Source: Lucifuga dentata (Eukaryota; Chordata; Actinopteri; Ophidiiformes; Bythitidae). From it: a stretch of 64,000 nt of DNA. The stretch is taken from assembly GCA_014773175.1 (NCBI GenBank), contig VXCM01000320.1:301014-365013 (forward strand), written 5' to 3'. The translations under genes and the position numbers were made by a program. A model generated the notes under the pieces. It did not search any database and was not told the DNA's origin. It saw only the letters and a program-made list of their open reading frames with translations. This document shows positions 23,318 through 36,789 of the stretch, in pieces; position 1 is the stretch's first letter, and the number at the start of each line of letters is the position of its first letter.

Positions 23318-23788
23318 AATGGCTTAATGGCAATAAACACTGTAAGATTAAATAAACTTAGTAATAAACACTAACCAAAGTGAAGTTAGATTATAGGGCT
23401 GCTTGGTTGTGTTGTTTTACAATGATGTTAATCACAGAGGGTATTAATTTGTGCAGAGAAGTAATATTGTGAAATTACTCTTACTTGTCGATGGCAAACA
23501 GTTATTATTCACTATAGATAGTTGACTTGGCGATATATTTTGACCTTTTTATTTCAATGTCATGCAAGAAAAGCTACTTTATGTACCTGTCAGCTGATCA
23601 TTTCCATTCATAAATCTCGCTTCCATGGGCGCTGCCATGTTGAGTGACATCATACTCGTGAAGTCAGGGACATAATTTTGGTCGAAGTTTCCCAATCGGA
23701 GCTCCGATTTCAAGTGCCATTCCAACGCAATTTTCCAAATAGGAGGTCGAAAAAATCTGATTTCTGGGGTAACTCGAATGCAGCATTA
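23189..23788 (+). mobile_element. MITE family B, copy 1
   Basis: About 600 bp with terminal inverted repeats TAATGCTGCGTTCGAGTTAC and GTAACTCGAATGCAGCATTA. The internal sequence (TCGCTTCCATGGGCGCTGCC, GATCATTTCCATTCATAAA) recurs in reverse orientation at 36.2-36.8 kb. It contains an (AAAT)n run at about 23272-23320 and no ORF. Superfamily not assigned; no clear target duplication. Confidence 0.85.
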
Positions 23789-23976
23789 GTTCTATTTCCA
23801 CTTCCATTTTAGCTCTGGTTTGTTTCTACTAATTCCTGGGAGAATTATTTGTGGTTTTAGCTGCCATTAATTATATTTGATTCTGAATCCAAAAACATTT
23901 AGTTACAAATGAATCCTTCATGGGTTCATCTCTACAACTGATGCTTTCTCATTATACAACATTATTTGAGTTAGTG

Positions 23977-24554
23977 TTAAAGGACCATACCAATGGTTTT
24001 GCATGTTTGAGCCCACATACCATACTATCGTAATACTACCCACATACAGGTTATGTTATTTCCAACTATTTTCCTAAGAATAAAACCATAGTCTAGTTTT
24101 GGTTTATTTTACCAAATCCCCTAATCATTTAAAATCAAATGTGCAGGTGATACACCCACTTTAAAAAACACATGCCTGAATGTAGAAGGCACAGCTGCTT
24201 GATTTCTCTGGTAAAAGCCATCTTTTCCTGGGACTATATTCCCTGCCGGAATTTTTTTTTTTCTTTTTTCGTGTAGCTCCACATTGGATCGGTCAAATTA
24301 AGTAACTTCAGTTTCAAAAAATAATAACAGCGTGTGGTTTGCTGTGAAGAATGACTTATCGTAAGCATGTTACAAGTCTCTACAAGTTGATTTTTATGTC
24401 GTACTGGAATGAACTGAAACCAATAGCTGCCTGGAAGTTTCAAAAATGTACCGCTCAGTAGTATTTTTTGGGAAATAGATGGCAGTAATGTAACATGTAT
24501 GTAGGTAATAATTATTGGGCTCGAACATGCAAAATTATTGGTGTGGTCCTTTAA
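23977..24554. mobile_element. TTAA-flanked MITE family A, complete copy
   Basis: Begins TTAAAGGACCATACCAATGG, ends GTGTGGTCCTTTAA. The long terminal inverted repeats continue through TTTTGCATGTTTGAGCCC against GGGCTCGAACATGCAAAA. The TTAA at both ends is the target preference known for piggyBac-type elements. No coding capacity. Confidence 0.85.
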
Positions 24555-25566
24555 TATCAAAACTATCACTTATTGCTAATTTAATTTTTGTTGTGTTGTA
24601 ACTAAAGTCAACAATTACCTAAAGCGTCTTTTGGGTGTAACCTATATGAAATGTAGCTGAATATTTGTGGTAAATATAAGGTAGCTACTAGTACATAATT
24701 CCTTCAGCTAAACCAGCACCACTGAAATAATAGTATACCATGAACTTCCAGGGTTTGGTTTCTGTTGGTATTGTGGCCTCTCTGGCGCTGCTGCTGCTGC
24801 TGCATTTTCACTTGGAGTGGTGTCACCTGGTGGAACATGAAAAGTGTGAGTAGTTCCAAATTTTGATACTTTTGGAAAAACCTAATTAACAATTAAAAAA
24901 AAAAAAAAAAAAAANAAAAAAAAAAAAAAAAAAAGATGAACAAACACATTCAACAATCACTTTACTAGAACAGTGATTGTCTGTGATGTAGGCTGTCAAA
25001 CAAGTGCCATGTAGGACTGATGGTCTTTAGACTTCACTCCAAGCAAACAAAAAACCTGCAACATGTTCTATGAATAAGGTTTACTCAATTATCTGGACAA
25101 GTTTCCAGAATGAAATTCAGAATAGAACTTTTTATGCCAGATCATTATTCAAATTTGAGGGGATTACTGGTTTTTGCCAGGTGACTCAGTAAACCTGCTT
25201 CCTGCAGGATGCACCATGGTGATTTTTTTTTTCTCATAATCACAACTTCAACCAGACAGGTGGGATTAATAGAACTACCAGTAGGTTGAAATGAAAATCT
25301 GGAACATGGTAACGGATCTGACTCAACAAGCAGGATGAATGATTAACTGTGCTGTTTACTGAATCACCTCACATGTGAAACTCAAAGAGCAGTTCTAGGT
25401 TTTACTCAGTGCAGTTAGCCGGAAGAAAGTACCTTATATCAACAACTTTTTTTTTAACCTCTATTTGATTATGATCTGGAATATATGAATACATCGGCCT
25501 AGCGTCTTCCTATGTTTAATACAGTGTATCACTGTGCTTTATGATTCGTCACAGGATGTGGTTTCT
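24555..25566. other. Non-coding, no gene seen
   Basis: AT-rich, with a poly-A gap (n at 24915) and a short CTG/CAG-like run near 24788. No supported ORF. Confidence 0.5.
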
Positions 25567-25690
25567 TTCTTTCTTTATTAGGATCCCCATTAGTACCAGC
25601 ATTCTCATTGGCTATTCTTCCTGGAGTCCAACACACATACAGACATACATACATACATACAAACACACTATAACCACAAAACAAAACAAA
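25567..25690 (-). mobile_element. 3' tail of a LINE/SINE-type retroelement, reverse orientation, plus (CATA)n
   Basis: TTATTAGGATCCCCATTAG...CTTCCTGGAGTCC is the reverse complement of a 3' end I recognise as common in fish retroelements (GGACTCCAGGAAGA...CTAATGGGGATCCTAATAA). A short ACATACATACATAC repeat follows. Confidence 0.5.
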
Positions 25691-25719
25691 CAAACCAGCT
25701 CCATTTCCTGGGATCCACT

Positions 25720-26287
25720 CCTAGGAAAAGGTGGCTGTCTTACCCACCACTGTCTACTTTACACTAAGGCAAACTGGCCTTTCCTGAGTGAGCGCAGACG
25801 CACACACTGGTTGACTTTTATCTGTAAAACCTTCTTAGGTCTGGTACCTTCTTATTCTCCACATTTTTAGTCAGACAAAACACCCAGTATGGCTTAAAAA
25901 TGATTTTATTCAGTGTTCTGTTCATCATGTTAGAACCGAGCTTGGCAAAAAAAAAAAAAAAAAAAAAAGCCTTTAAGTACGCTGCTCTCTCTATCTGGAA
26001 TGTCGTACAGAAGAACCTAAAACTGTCTGATCCAATTGGCCTTGGTGAGTTTAGGTCAATTTTAAAAGAACAGGAAATGAGCAGTATTAGACCGTGTCTA
26101 TGCTTTTAAACATTTGTCAGTCAGTGTGTATAAGACTTTTCTTGATATTGTAAATGATTTGAATGTTGCTGATGTATCTGTGTTGTAACTGTGGAACTAT
26201 GCTGCCATCTTAGGTCTCATGAAAAAGAGATTTTAAATTTCAATGAGACTTACCTGGTTAAATAAAGCTTAAATTTAAAAAAAAAAA
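25720..26287 (+). mobile_element. 3' end of a non-LTR retrotransposon (LINE)
   Basis: Decayed coding remnants read like the C-terminus of a fish LINE polymerase ORF: THWLTFICKTFLGLVPSY, then KKAFKYAALSIWNVVQKNLK...LGEFRSILK. They are followed by a tail with AAAAGAGATTTTAAATTTCAATGAGACT, TGGTTAAATAAA and an A-rich end, as expected for a 5'-truncated insertion. Confidence 0.65.
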
Positions 26288-27030
26288 TTAAAAATCTGTT
26301 TATATTTTACAGAAAATGAGGCAAAAACAGCAAATATTTCTAAGATAAGGATTTCTATATTTGAATGCATAATTTATGGGACAATCTGTGGTAGCATCTG
26401 AGATTCTCATAAATACAAACCAAGGTAGTACGTCATTTTCAAGCTTTGACAGATCATGCCAAACAACTGCACATTTGCCTCAAGTGCAGGAAGAGATGTG
26501 CCTTAAAGGACTTTTCCTACATCTTACTGTACTTTTCATTTGAATGTTCACCCCTTAGCCTGTGAATCACTAATGTTTAAGCCAACAAACCAACGAATCA
26601 TCCCATCCCATTTTCAGTACCAGAATTGGACCGTGTATGCTTCAAACTGTACAAACTGGCTTTGTCACTTCAAAGTTAGTTCGCTTATGTAAACTTAGCT
26701 CGATGACAGTTCTCCAATCATTCTCCACATGCAGATACAAAATTAAAGAAGGGAGGTGTTTGGATTGCATTGAATTGTGAGTGATAATTAGGTTTGTGGA
26801 GAACAAACTTTATCAGTTGTTACAAGCATACACTGTAGTGACATTTCACACACCTTTCAACACCTTTTTGATTTGAGTTTCAGTGGGGATTCTCACAGGG
26901 ACACATAAGCTGAAGTCTAATCAAAATTCTTCTTGGATGCTGGTAGAAAGTGAAGCAGGAAGTCATGCCGTTGTTGGTGAGTCCAGATTGCTTGCTGCTG
27001 TTCAGGAGCAGGTTTAATAGTAAACCTAGG

Positions 27031-27068
27031 TATGACAAGGTAAAACTGTTAAGTTTTACCTTGTCATA
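27031..27068. repeat. Perfect 17-bp inverted repeat
   Basis: Arms TATGACAAGGTAAAACT (27031-27047) and its exact reverse complement (27052-27068) around GTTA. Degenerate copies of ACCTTGT follow to about 27096. Confidence 0.9.
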
Positions 27069-30000
27069 ACTTGTTCTACCTTGTATCACCTTGTTCAGTG
27101 AACTGTTTTTCATCAGTGTCCCAGCAACTGAGTTCCTGAGGAAATTTGACAAATCTCTGGCGTCTCAGTTACAGAAGTCAGGATGCTTCGCTTCGTGACA
27201 GTCCTGCTTTTAGGCAGATAAGATTTGTGTATACAAATATTGTGTGGTGCTGCCTTGGTCAAAGATCCACACAGAAAAGAAATTCTTGCCATAATCAAGT
27301 CCATATGTTGTCAGTTTTCAGTACATGAACACCTCACATGATAAAATGAGAAAAGGGAAATAATTGCCACTGACGTTGTTGGAGTTTTACATTTGACCAC
27401 TTATATGTAAAGTGCCAAATTAGTCAAATAACTGATTCATAACAGGCAGGTTATAAAAATGTGGGAATATAAAATACACCCAATCAGTACATCACCCATA
27501 AAATGAGTGAAATATTGTGTTACCCTTTGCTGGTCTTAAACAGTCATCCTGTAACACTGTGACTTTAAACCTAACAAAGCAATACATACATTGTGGGTTT
27601 CATGTTATGTCCATCATATAAACATTAAGACAGTAACTGTTAATGAAAGCCCATACAAAGAGGCTGATGTATACTTTGAAAGGTCTCAAATCAAGGTTGA
27701 AAACTTGATTCATAAGGTCAATGTAAGTTCAGTGTAAGAATATTCAGCTGGGAACTTTGAGGCATTTGGAATAACCACAGTGAATATTGGAGGAATGCTT
27801 TTGAAAATGTACTTGACAGGAAGGGGGTAGGAACCATGCATGAGAGATGACACATTTGACAGGTTTCATGGCTCAGCTGACTATACGCATGATATTACAG
27901 GTTCATATTGAGCCAGGGAAAACTGCCCCAAACCATCTTTAAAATGCGCATAGCAATACATTTAAGGAATACAATCACTAAAGTGCTAAAGTTTGTGAAT
28001 TTATTACTAATTTCTAATTAAATGAAATGAGTAAATCAGCGATTCTTAAACTAGACACTGAAGAAGTATTAGAAAAGTTGTGATTGGAATCATACTGTTG
28101 AGCAACAATAAAGAACAGCACAAAAAATGCTTGAATTTGGATGACACTTAGGTGTAGGCAAAAAGTTTTAATGTAATAAAAGTAATATACCTACAAATAA
28201 TTCTTGTTCATTCTTCCTCATTGGAAGTTAGAGAGGTGAACATAATAAACAAGATAAATAAAAAAAGATTAGGTTTTAGTTCTGACCAAATTTATATGAT
28301 CGCAGATAAGGAGTAACTACAGCGCATTTGTTCTGTAACTAATGAAATAGTAGCTGAGTAGCAGAATCAGGGAAGCCGGATGTCGTAGTTGAGGCATGTT
28401 AGAGGTGCCAAATGTACACAGCTTACAGAAATTAATTATCTTCACAGGACCTCATGTTACCATTTGTTTGCTTTTTTTTATATTCCTGCAGCTGTAGGTG
28501 TGGCATTTTTCTTTCTTTCTGTTTTTTTTTTTTTTTTTTTTTAAATTGCCACTTATGTTTGTTTCAGAAGTCCTGACAGGGGACTGATTAATGAGGAGAA
28601 AGACAGGCTTAAAAATCCTGAACTCCCATTTTAAAATGACAGGTGGTATAGACAAACCCACATCATTAAGAGATAAACGAATCTCTGAATTCATGGAGTT
28701 GTGACTTCTCCAGCAGAACGCGCTCTAAGCTCTTCATGGGAGTTTTAGAATGGCTGACAGCAGCAGGACGAGAACTGTTTAATTTCCATGACCATCTGCT
28801 ACAGCACAGATTTCATGAAAACAAGGCGTTCATTTCCCAAAACAGTTTCAGCAGTTAAATAAAGTTAGTTCTCATTCAAGGCATCAGCATTTCTCCTAGA
28901 ACTCACAAAGCTGACAGAAGGAAAGATGTGCTGTAGACTATAGGTTTTTCTGGTATCATTACATAGCTGAGCTGAACATACAAAGCTAAAGTTTATACTG
29001 TAAGTTATTATAAATACCTAATGATGATCATTTTTGGATTCTTTTCATTCATGCAAGTTAACCAGGGGTACAAAACATTTAAAAATAACTGGAAGCCTTT
29101 TTAAGATCTTGCTAAAGTCAAGCTAAAAACAGTGAAGCCTCAGTTGATTATCCACTCCGTACCCAATGGCTTTAAATCCTACATGACATGTTAGAAAGAA
29201 CTCACATAGGAATAGAAAGCCATAAGACGCAGTTGTGGTATGTTTATGCTGATTCCAGAATGTTTCTTTCGCCAGTAATAAATAATTTAAAAAAAATGAT
29301 TCTGTCAGAGCCAAAAAGCTTGAAAACAAGAACAAGAACAGAACTAACAGGTGGATTTTAAAACACACATCCGCATGAATAATTAATCAAAGAAACTGGA
29401 AGTAACTAAGCTGGTCTGAAGGGAATGAAATGACAGTATAATCTGATTCTTTGCAATTTGATTTTTCACAAAGTGAACTCAAATATAATGACCCCAAATC
29501 AATACTTCAGTCTTAAAGTGATATCCTACAAGACATTCCAATCCTTAGAATAATTTTTGATTAAAATTGCAGCTTTAAATCAATGTCTTCCGAGAGAATG
29601 TACAAAATTATTCAGAGAAATTGTAACACATTCTTTAATTTGGTAGCAGTGCTCTGCTTCTGCTTGACTTCCTCCATCACAGAGGAGCATTCCAACTAGA
29701 CTACTGGCACAAAAAGATTTGCAAATCTTTATTAATTAACAAATTTTGAACTTACAAATCTATCTTGTCTTTGGTTTTATAATCTTGTACAGAAAGCCTC
29801 TTTATTTCCCTGCAGGCCCTTAAATTAATGCTGATGATTGAAGCATCACTGTAAAAATGAAAAATGGTTTATGCTTGGGTGATTTCTTTTTAAAAGTTAC
29901 TCCCATGAAACTTTAACCTCAACAAAGTCTAAATCTATCTCTCAACTTTATACAGAATCATTTCTTAATTCTGAAATACTGAATGGCTGAAACACTATTT

Positions 30001-33000
30001 ACTACAAGTTCTGCACTAAACCGATGATTTGGATGATTTTCAAGCTCTCAGTGAGTTGAGATAGAACACCAAAGCTATGCAGATCAAATCTGCTCACCCA
30101 GATGTCTACTCAGAAAACAGTAGCCTTTATAATAACATGAAAAAATCTTGTGGAAAGAGAGGAAACGGCTACTATGGAGGACAGAGGAGGCATTTGTTGA
30201 CATTGTATCAAGTGCAAAGCTGAGGTATTTGAGGCACAGAGGGGCCAGGTATTTGTCAGTCAGTGTTTCTCGTGCTTTTGCCGTCTCCAACTCAAACAAC
30301 AAAAGCCCCATTGAGACAGCCTCCTTTTTTCTCTGGACAAGCACACAAAGCTTCCTGTACTAGTCTGCAACTGTCCACCACTGAGAAAACCACTTCTAGT
30401 TGCCTTTTTATGCACCTGCTTTAATGGAAGGAAGTATCAGAATCCCTAAAAGAAACATATAAAACTTTATTTTGCTGTTTTTTTTTTTTTTTTTNTTTTT
30501 TTTTTTTTTTTATGGTTTCACATCTTTTCTCTTGGCTTAATTTCTTTGTGTCTGCCTGTACGACAACATATTCTAACTTTAACAATAATATATTATAGTT
30601 GTCAGCCTAACCAGTGATCAAACTGGTTACATACTGAAATCAACGAACTAACTCTCATTGGCTTTACATGCACTGAAAAGTGTTTATCTCCCTTTGTCAA
30701 AAAGACCATTTGTCTTGCTCCAGGGAGCCTGTGCTCATGCATGTCTCAGCATAAATTAGTAAAGCCCCTGTGTTAGGCTCTGTCCAGACAAGAAGGTGAA
30801 TCTCATCCACATGGAGGATTAGCTGTAATCCCACACATCATATATGGTCCCTCTCTCCTGGGAGCCAATTTAGACTTTCATTGGTGCTCAGATAATTTTT
30901 CTGGCTTTAAATTATGTCCATATTTATTATATTTCATTATACGTACCTTCTATGGGAAATAGTTAGGCACAATTGTCTAAGATGCTCTTTGTATGAAGAG
31001 ACAGTCTGTTGGGCCCTTTCCATGTAACAATATCACAAATGAATAAATATCCAAACATTTAGACACATGATCAGAACAGTTGAGACTGTTACGTCCTTAT
31101 TGTGAAAACAAAGGGGTGGCACCTGGTTAAATTTCTTATATCTTATATGCAGTATTCACTTTTTGTTCATTAAACACACACATAAGCACCTTGACTGCCA
31201 GACTAGACAACCAAAACACATTGGAACACTGCATACATTAAAGCCCCAGTACAGCAGTCTGTCACTGTCAGTCTTGGTGAAAACAAACAGCTATTTTTGA
31301 AAGTAATGGAGATGTGCATTTATTGCCAGATGCATATTTATGCCATAAATCTGACACTTACCTCTTTCTCCCACTCCTGCGTCCCTCGCTGGAACGAGTA
31401 TGGCATCCCCTCAGCCTAATACTGTATAGAGAGACAATGGGTAGTTGGGGGGAGGGGGTGTGGGGGGGGGAGGAGTTACAAGGCGAGCAGGAGGGAGAGC
31501 AGTGAAACACAGGGAGTAAAAGCAGAATGAAACTGTTAGAGGGAGAGGGAGAAAGGGGGCTCTGGGAGATCACTAGCTCACAATACTCTCAAACCACGAA
31601 TTTGATGAAACGTTACTTGAATGGCAATTCTAGAGCCTCCCCCCCCCCATATGAGATGTCAGAGAAAACAACCTGAAATCCCTCTTCACGTGGGAAATGT
31701 AAGGAAAAACAAGAGAATGGGAGAGAATGGGTCCTGGTTTTAAACAAGTCCCTTTCTTTGGCTTTCTTTGAATGAGTTCTTAAGATTCCAAGTTGGCAGA
31801 GTGCCAATGGGTCCTGGATGGAAAGGATAAAAGAGGGGGTGAGGTAGGGGGGCTGTCCATTGTGTTTGTTCCCTGCTTTTCAGACCTGGCACTCTAGTAG
31901 ATCCAGTCAGTTTCTAAATACTCCAGTTACTTATTTCTAGGTTGTAAAATGTAACTTCACATTTTCATCAGTTTCATTTAATTGGAAAATCATGTTCTCT
32001 CCCAGTGATGACACTAACTTTGTTTGTGTTGTTCTGCACTTACAGACAGCTTGGATGTATAGTCTCTGATAGAAACCCAGGATCAACACCCATCAAAAAT
32101 TAACAAATAGCCAGTGGAGCCAAGTCAGTAGTCTTTGTTTGGGCCCCTTTTCTTCTTCCTTTGTCCACTTAACAGTCCATCACTAGTAGAGGAAGAATAC
32201 TGTTTTTGCTTGGGATGAAGACAGCAGGTGCTGCTGCCCTTCTCTGAGCCACATTCACTCATAGCTTTCTCCCCCTCCATCCATTTCCTCTAATACACCC
32301 CTCCTCCCCTGTCTTCTGTGAGCGATCTATGGGGGTGGGGGTGGATGGGGGATAGGGAGAATCAGCTACTGTATAATGAAGCTCATGAAACACACCCAAA
32401 GAAAAGATACAGTTTGTTGAAGATTTAATGAATGATGCCACGTCCTCCCGATCAGAATGGTAGATGAGCTGCATGACAGAGTAAAGGTGATCATGTGAAG
32501 GGTGTGCAGGATTAATGTAACTGTATCTCTTGTCACTCTTGTCGCTTGGTGCATGTACACTCTCGTACACTCTCGCCACTGCTTGTGCTGCATCAGTGCT
32601 GCAAGAAAAGCCCTGTTTTCCCTCTCAGTCTGCACCCCCTCCTTTCCCCACAAACCCTACCCTACCCTCTCTCTTCCTCTCACTTTCCCTCAAATAGACA
32701 CACAGGCTTGCTTCATTATTATTCACCAGGTTTCACTAAGACACGCATCATTGCTCTGCTCTCCACAACTGTGTCGGCAGAGGCGGGGAGGAGGAGGAGG
32801 AGGAGGTCGGGGAGAAGGAGAAGAAGGAAAAGCAAGAGACATGATGGAACAGAATAAATCACCATTGTGTTATCTCTGTCTGGATGTGTGTACAAACATT
32901 CTATACAGCTACATGCATGAGTGGGTCTGTCTGTGGCTCTGACAGAAAATATTAAAGAGAGCAAAGCTGGTTCAGTCCACAATTTAGACATCTATTATCC

Positions 33001-34342
33001 TCTGTGGGGTTTGAATTCATTCTTTCCCTTTCCACGGACGTTGTATATTGTATCAAAGTATTCAAATTATTATCTGTGCTGATATACTGATAGAACATTT
33101 CATCCATTAAATCGAGCACAATGCTTGATTTCTATTCCTGTGTTGGCTCAGTCTAAGCCTTCTGTAGTCTAGATCAGAAATACCCTGTCACATCTGTTTC
33201 TGGAGAACCGTACTTCAGTATAAAACTAATTCTTTGTCATTCTATTTGTGTTATTTATTCAGCATGTGGAATTTAATTTAATGTCACAGTGATGCCTTGA
33301 ATTACAGGAGTAGCATAAAAGGAGGAGAGACTATGCTGTAATGGCAATCTCTAAGTAATTTTACAAATTTGATACGGATGAGGCTGAGACAGCTTTTGCA
33401 AATGATAACTCAAAATCTGCAAGGCTGTTTTCCACGTCGAGTTGCTATTTATTCTTGCTATTTGTATGCATTGTGCAGTGAATACAGTGCAGACATTCTG
33501 ATAGCAAGAATACCAGAATGTATGCACTGTATGGAGTTAAAGATGTGTCAGCATAATTACAGTTTCAAACTTTCCATTCAAATTAGAGAAATTCTCATTT
33601 GCAAAAAGTGCTAATTCACCTTAGTGCTCCTTCAATGTGGCCTCAGGAGCTAAAACAATAGTTAATAATTCATGCATGTTACTTTGACTTAGATTTTTTT
33701 CTCATGTTTGGATACAGGGTTTCTAACAAATTTCTAAATTTATCTGTAGTTAATATCAGTTTAATTAGGTATGTAAAGATGGTTTTTAAGGGTACAGAGT
33801 GGAGGCTACTGCATGCTTCACGGATATTTTTGCTTTCCTTTTTAATCATTCATCCAACTTCCATGAAGAGTTAGAAACATAAAGGGTGCCATTCCATTTT
33901 CTTTCCTCCATAATATCTCTGTAGAAGGCAAATGTAAGTCTGAAAAGGACACTGAATGTGCACCTTTTGTGTTTTCACAAGGAGTCATGTAAAGATTATA
34001 TAAATCTCATACTAGACAGGACTGCTATAAAAGCTTAAAGGAGCCCTCTCTATACCCTAAAATCCCCTGACCTTTACACAAAAGGCCAAATTAAAGCAGT
34101 TTGTAAACAAAAACCTAAAGATGATATCAGAGTACAGTTTGGTGTGAAATGTTGAGCCTTTATTGTTTTTGAAGTGAATTTGAAAGCATATACTATAGAT
34201 GTGTTCAATAATTGTTTTAATCTCTATAATTTGACTCGTTTCATCACTCATTTGAATCTTTCAAATTCATTAGCAGCCCTTAAGATAATAAGTAAAAATT
34301 AAAGAATTACATTTTTTTTTATTTTTTATTTTTTTATCTTGC

Positions 34343-34392
34343 AGGATGCCACTGCAGGATGGCATCTTGCAGGATGGCACTGCAGGATGTCT
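34343..34392. repeat. Short internal repeat (TGCAGGATG units)
   Basis: TGCAGGATG(C/G)CA(C/T) recurs four times in about 50 bp. Confidence 0.8.
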
Positions 34393-34661
34393 TTCCAATA
34401 TTGTGGTGGTTTACGATGATGTCAGACAGTTCAGACAATCATAATGGGAAACGTTGTGGTATGATGGCAGAAGACAAAATGCTGATGTAGCAATGTAAAA
34501 TGAACTGGCCACTAATAAACAATTTATAAGGACAATAATAGTCATCACTATAGCACTGAGCATTAGGGACAATATAACATGGATGACAGATATTGCTGCT
34601 GTTCCATTCATCTGAATTAGAGAGAAGGGGTTGGTTGGCTGACACATATTATCTTCAGAGG

Positions 34662-35088
34662 TATGGCCAGCCCTAGTCATTCCGGAGCCCGAGGCAAGGT
34701 TTTTACTAACCCTAACCCTAACCTTTTACTATTAAAATCTCCTATGAGCCTAATCTTGACTAAATAACAATGTCAAACCATAATATGCATAAGTTTCATG
34801 TTACGATATTAGTTTTGTGCTGAATAAAGGTGCATTTTATAACACACAGTTAGTGAGCTGTCTATGCACATAGAGCTCTGTATATACTGTGCTGATGCTT
34901 AATACTTACAGTTATCACTCATGAAATTAGCACATAGATTTTGTTATGTTTCTGAAGCTCTTGAACTTATTTATCGCAAAGGATAGTTAAATTTAGTTTC
35001 ACCCTTAACGTAGGGGGCCCCCTAGCATCCGCGGGGCCCTAGGGCCCTAGGCAACAGCCCAACTTGCCTTTGCCATGGGCTGGCCTTG
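34662..35088. mobile_element. Non-autonomous hAT-type transposon with 8-bp target duplication
   Basis: The element is bounded by the direct repeat TTCAGAGG at 34654-34661 and 35089-35096. Termini TATGGCCAGCCC and GGGCTGGCCTTG are inverted repeats (reverse complement CAAGGCCAGCCC), and subterminal sequence is GC-rich (GGGGCCCTAGGGCCCTAGG). An 8-bp duplication and CA-GG termini are typical of hAT. It contains no transposase ORF. A (CCCTAA)3-like stretch lies inside at about 34708-34730. Confidence 0.85.
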
Positions 35089-35096
35089 TTCAGAGG

Positions 35097-36231
35097 CCTA
35101 CAGATGTGATCAGGTGCTGAGCCTTTAGGAATCCTAGGTGGCCATTTGATTGAAATTTTGAGATGAGCAGCACTGAATTGAAATGTCTGTTCCTTTAAAA
35201 AAGATTTTAAAGGCTAGATTGTTGGAGAATGATATGTTGTACTTAGCCTAATAAACTACTATTCCTATGGCATTTAAGGCAACCTAACATTGACTTATCA
35301 GGATACAAGATCAGCAGTTTTATCTCTGGAGTTTTTGTCCTTCTGTTCTGTAAAAAATAAATTCCATTATAGCTTACTTTAACAGACGTATAATAAAATG
35401 TTTGAGGTTGCGATTGATGTTAATCAGTGCTAAAAGATCACAATAAATCCTTGTTTTCCTGTCTTTGCATTTTTATTCATGTCACATCTAAAGTGGAAGG
35501 AATTAGTCTAGAAAATATGTTCTCTGATATTAGTTTTTGTTGTTGTTGTTGTTGTTTTCTTTTCTTTTCTTTTCTTTTCTTTAGCAATAATTTCCCTCAA
35601 AATTCTATTAGAATATTTTGCCTTAAATAACCCTTCTTTCATGTATTCATGTGCTAGTTTGCGCTTATGGCTAAACTGGTTCGGATAAAAACACAGAGCC
35701 TAGTACATAGTAATTTTTTGCCCTGCAGACAAGTCTGTTTGCATACCACATATTCCTCGCTCTGTTTTGGGAAGAGAGGTATAAGGGGTACACTGCAGCA
35801 GGGCATTTGCAACCAGGGCCAGGGAGTGAAGAGAGTGGATAGGTGAGAGATACATTTCCAATTGCTGCAAGGGTAGCTTGTGTAGTGGTTACTTTAGCTA
35901 ATCATCTTGTTTTTTTTTAATGTACACTGAATCATATCCCATACCTGACCAAACCTTTGATTTAGAGTTGGTTAAATGTCAGCCTATGGAGATGAGACGG
36001 AGAGAAGTGGGGCAACAGAGCTTTTGTCTGCTTAATACTGATGTCTTTTCGCTTCATGTGGCTGCAGGCAGAACGCCATGAATCAGCACACTGAAAAAGA
36101 GGTATTGTGGTGTATGTGTGTGTAACAGAGAGACATCAAGTCAAGTCAAGATAAGGTTTTAGATGGGATTTAAAACAGTCAGAAGAATCAGTTCAATATA
36201 GAGGATCTGCTCTTCCATAGCTTTGGAGCAG
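35097..36231. other. Non-coding, no gene seen
   Basis: AT-rich, with a (GTT)n(TTTTC)n composite repeat at about 35537-35583. No supported ORF. Confidence 0.5.
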
Positions 36232-36789
36232 TAATGCTGCATTTGACAGACCTTGGAACTCGGATTTTTCTTACTTTCTACTTGGAAAAATGCGTTGGGA
36301 CGGCACTTGAAGCCAGAGCTCTGACTGAGAAACTCGGACCAAAATTATGTATCCCGGCTTCACAAGTGTGACGTCATTCAACATGGCAGCGCCCATGGAA
36401 GCGAGTTTTGTGAATGGAAATGATCAGCTAACAGGAAAATAAAGTATTTTCTCTTACATGACATTGAAATAAAAAGGTCAAAATATATCGCCAAGTTAAC
36501 TATCTACAGTGAATAATAACTGTTTGCCATTGATTTGTAAGTGTATTTCAAAATATTAGGCCTACTTCTCTGCACAACTATTTAATAGCCACTGTGATTA
36601 ATATCACTGTAAAACAACACAACCAGTCCTGTTGTCTAACTTTAATTAGCATTTATTACTAAGTTTATTTAATCTTACAGTATTATTGGTGTTCAGCCAA
36701 GCTTTTTTGAGGGTTTGAGGGTTTGAGGTCAGAAGTTGGAACTTCCGTCTGGGAAAAATTCAACTTCCGAGGTCTGTCAAATGCAGCAT
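36232..36789 (-). mobile_element. MITE family B, copy 2 (opposite orientation to copy 1)
   Basis: Ends are TAATGCTGCATTTGACAGAC and GTCTGTCAAATGCAGCAT. The interior is the reverse complement of copy 1 (for example AACATGGCAGCGCCCATGGA and AATGGAAATGATCAGCTAAC). About 558 bp, no ORF. Confidence 0.85.

Larger units (their letters stand above)
26288..34653. other. Long non-coding stretch, no gene recognised
   Basis: I see no ORF with protein-like composition or splice context over about 8 kb. Contents noted: a perfect 17-bp-arm hairpin at 27031-27068, poly-T with n at 30495, G/A-rich purine tracts near 31440-31560 and 32785-32840, and scattered short ORFs without support. It could hold distant regulatory sequence for lemd1, mfsd4a or others. 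Confidence 0.5.

Noticed and set aside
31314..33000. Possible gene with purine-rich coding segments
   Set aside because: ORFs are short, low-complexity and open on several frames; no domain or consistent splice phase.
34708..34730. Telomere-like CCCTAA repeat as an interstitial telomere or chromosome end
   Set aside because: Only about three units, and it lies inside the hAT-type element.
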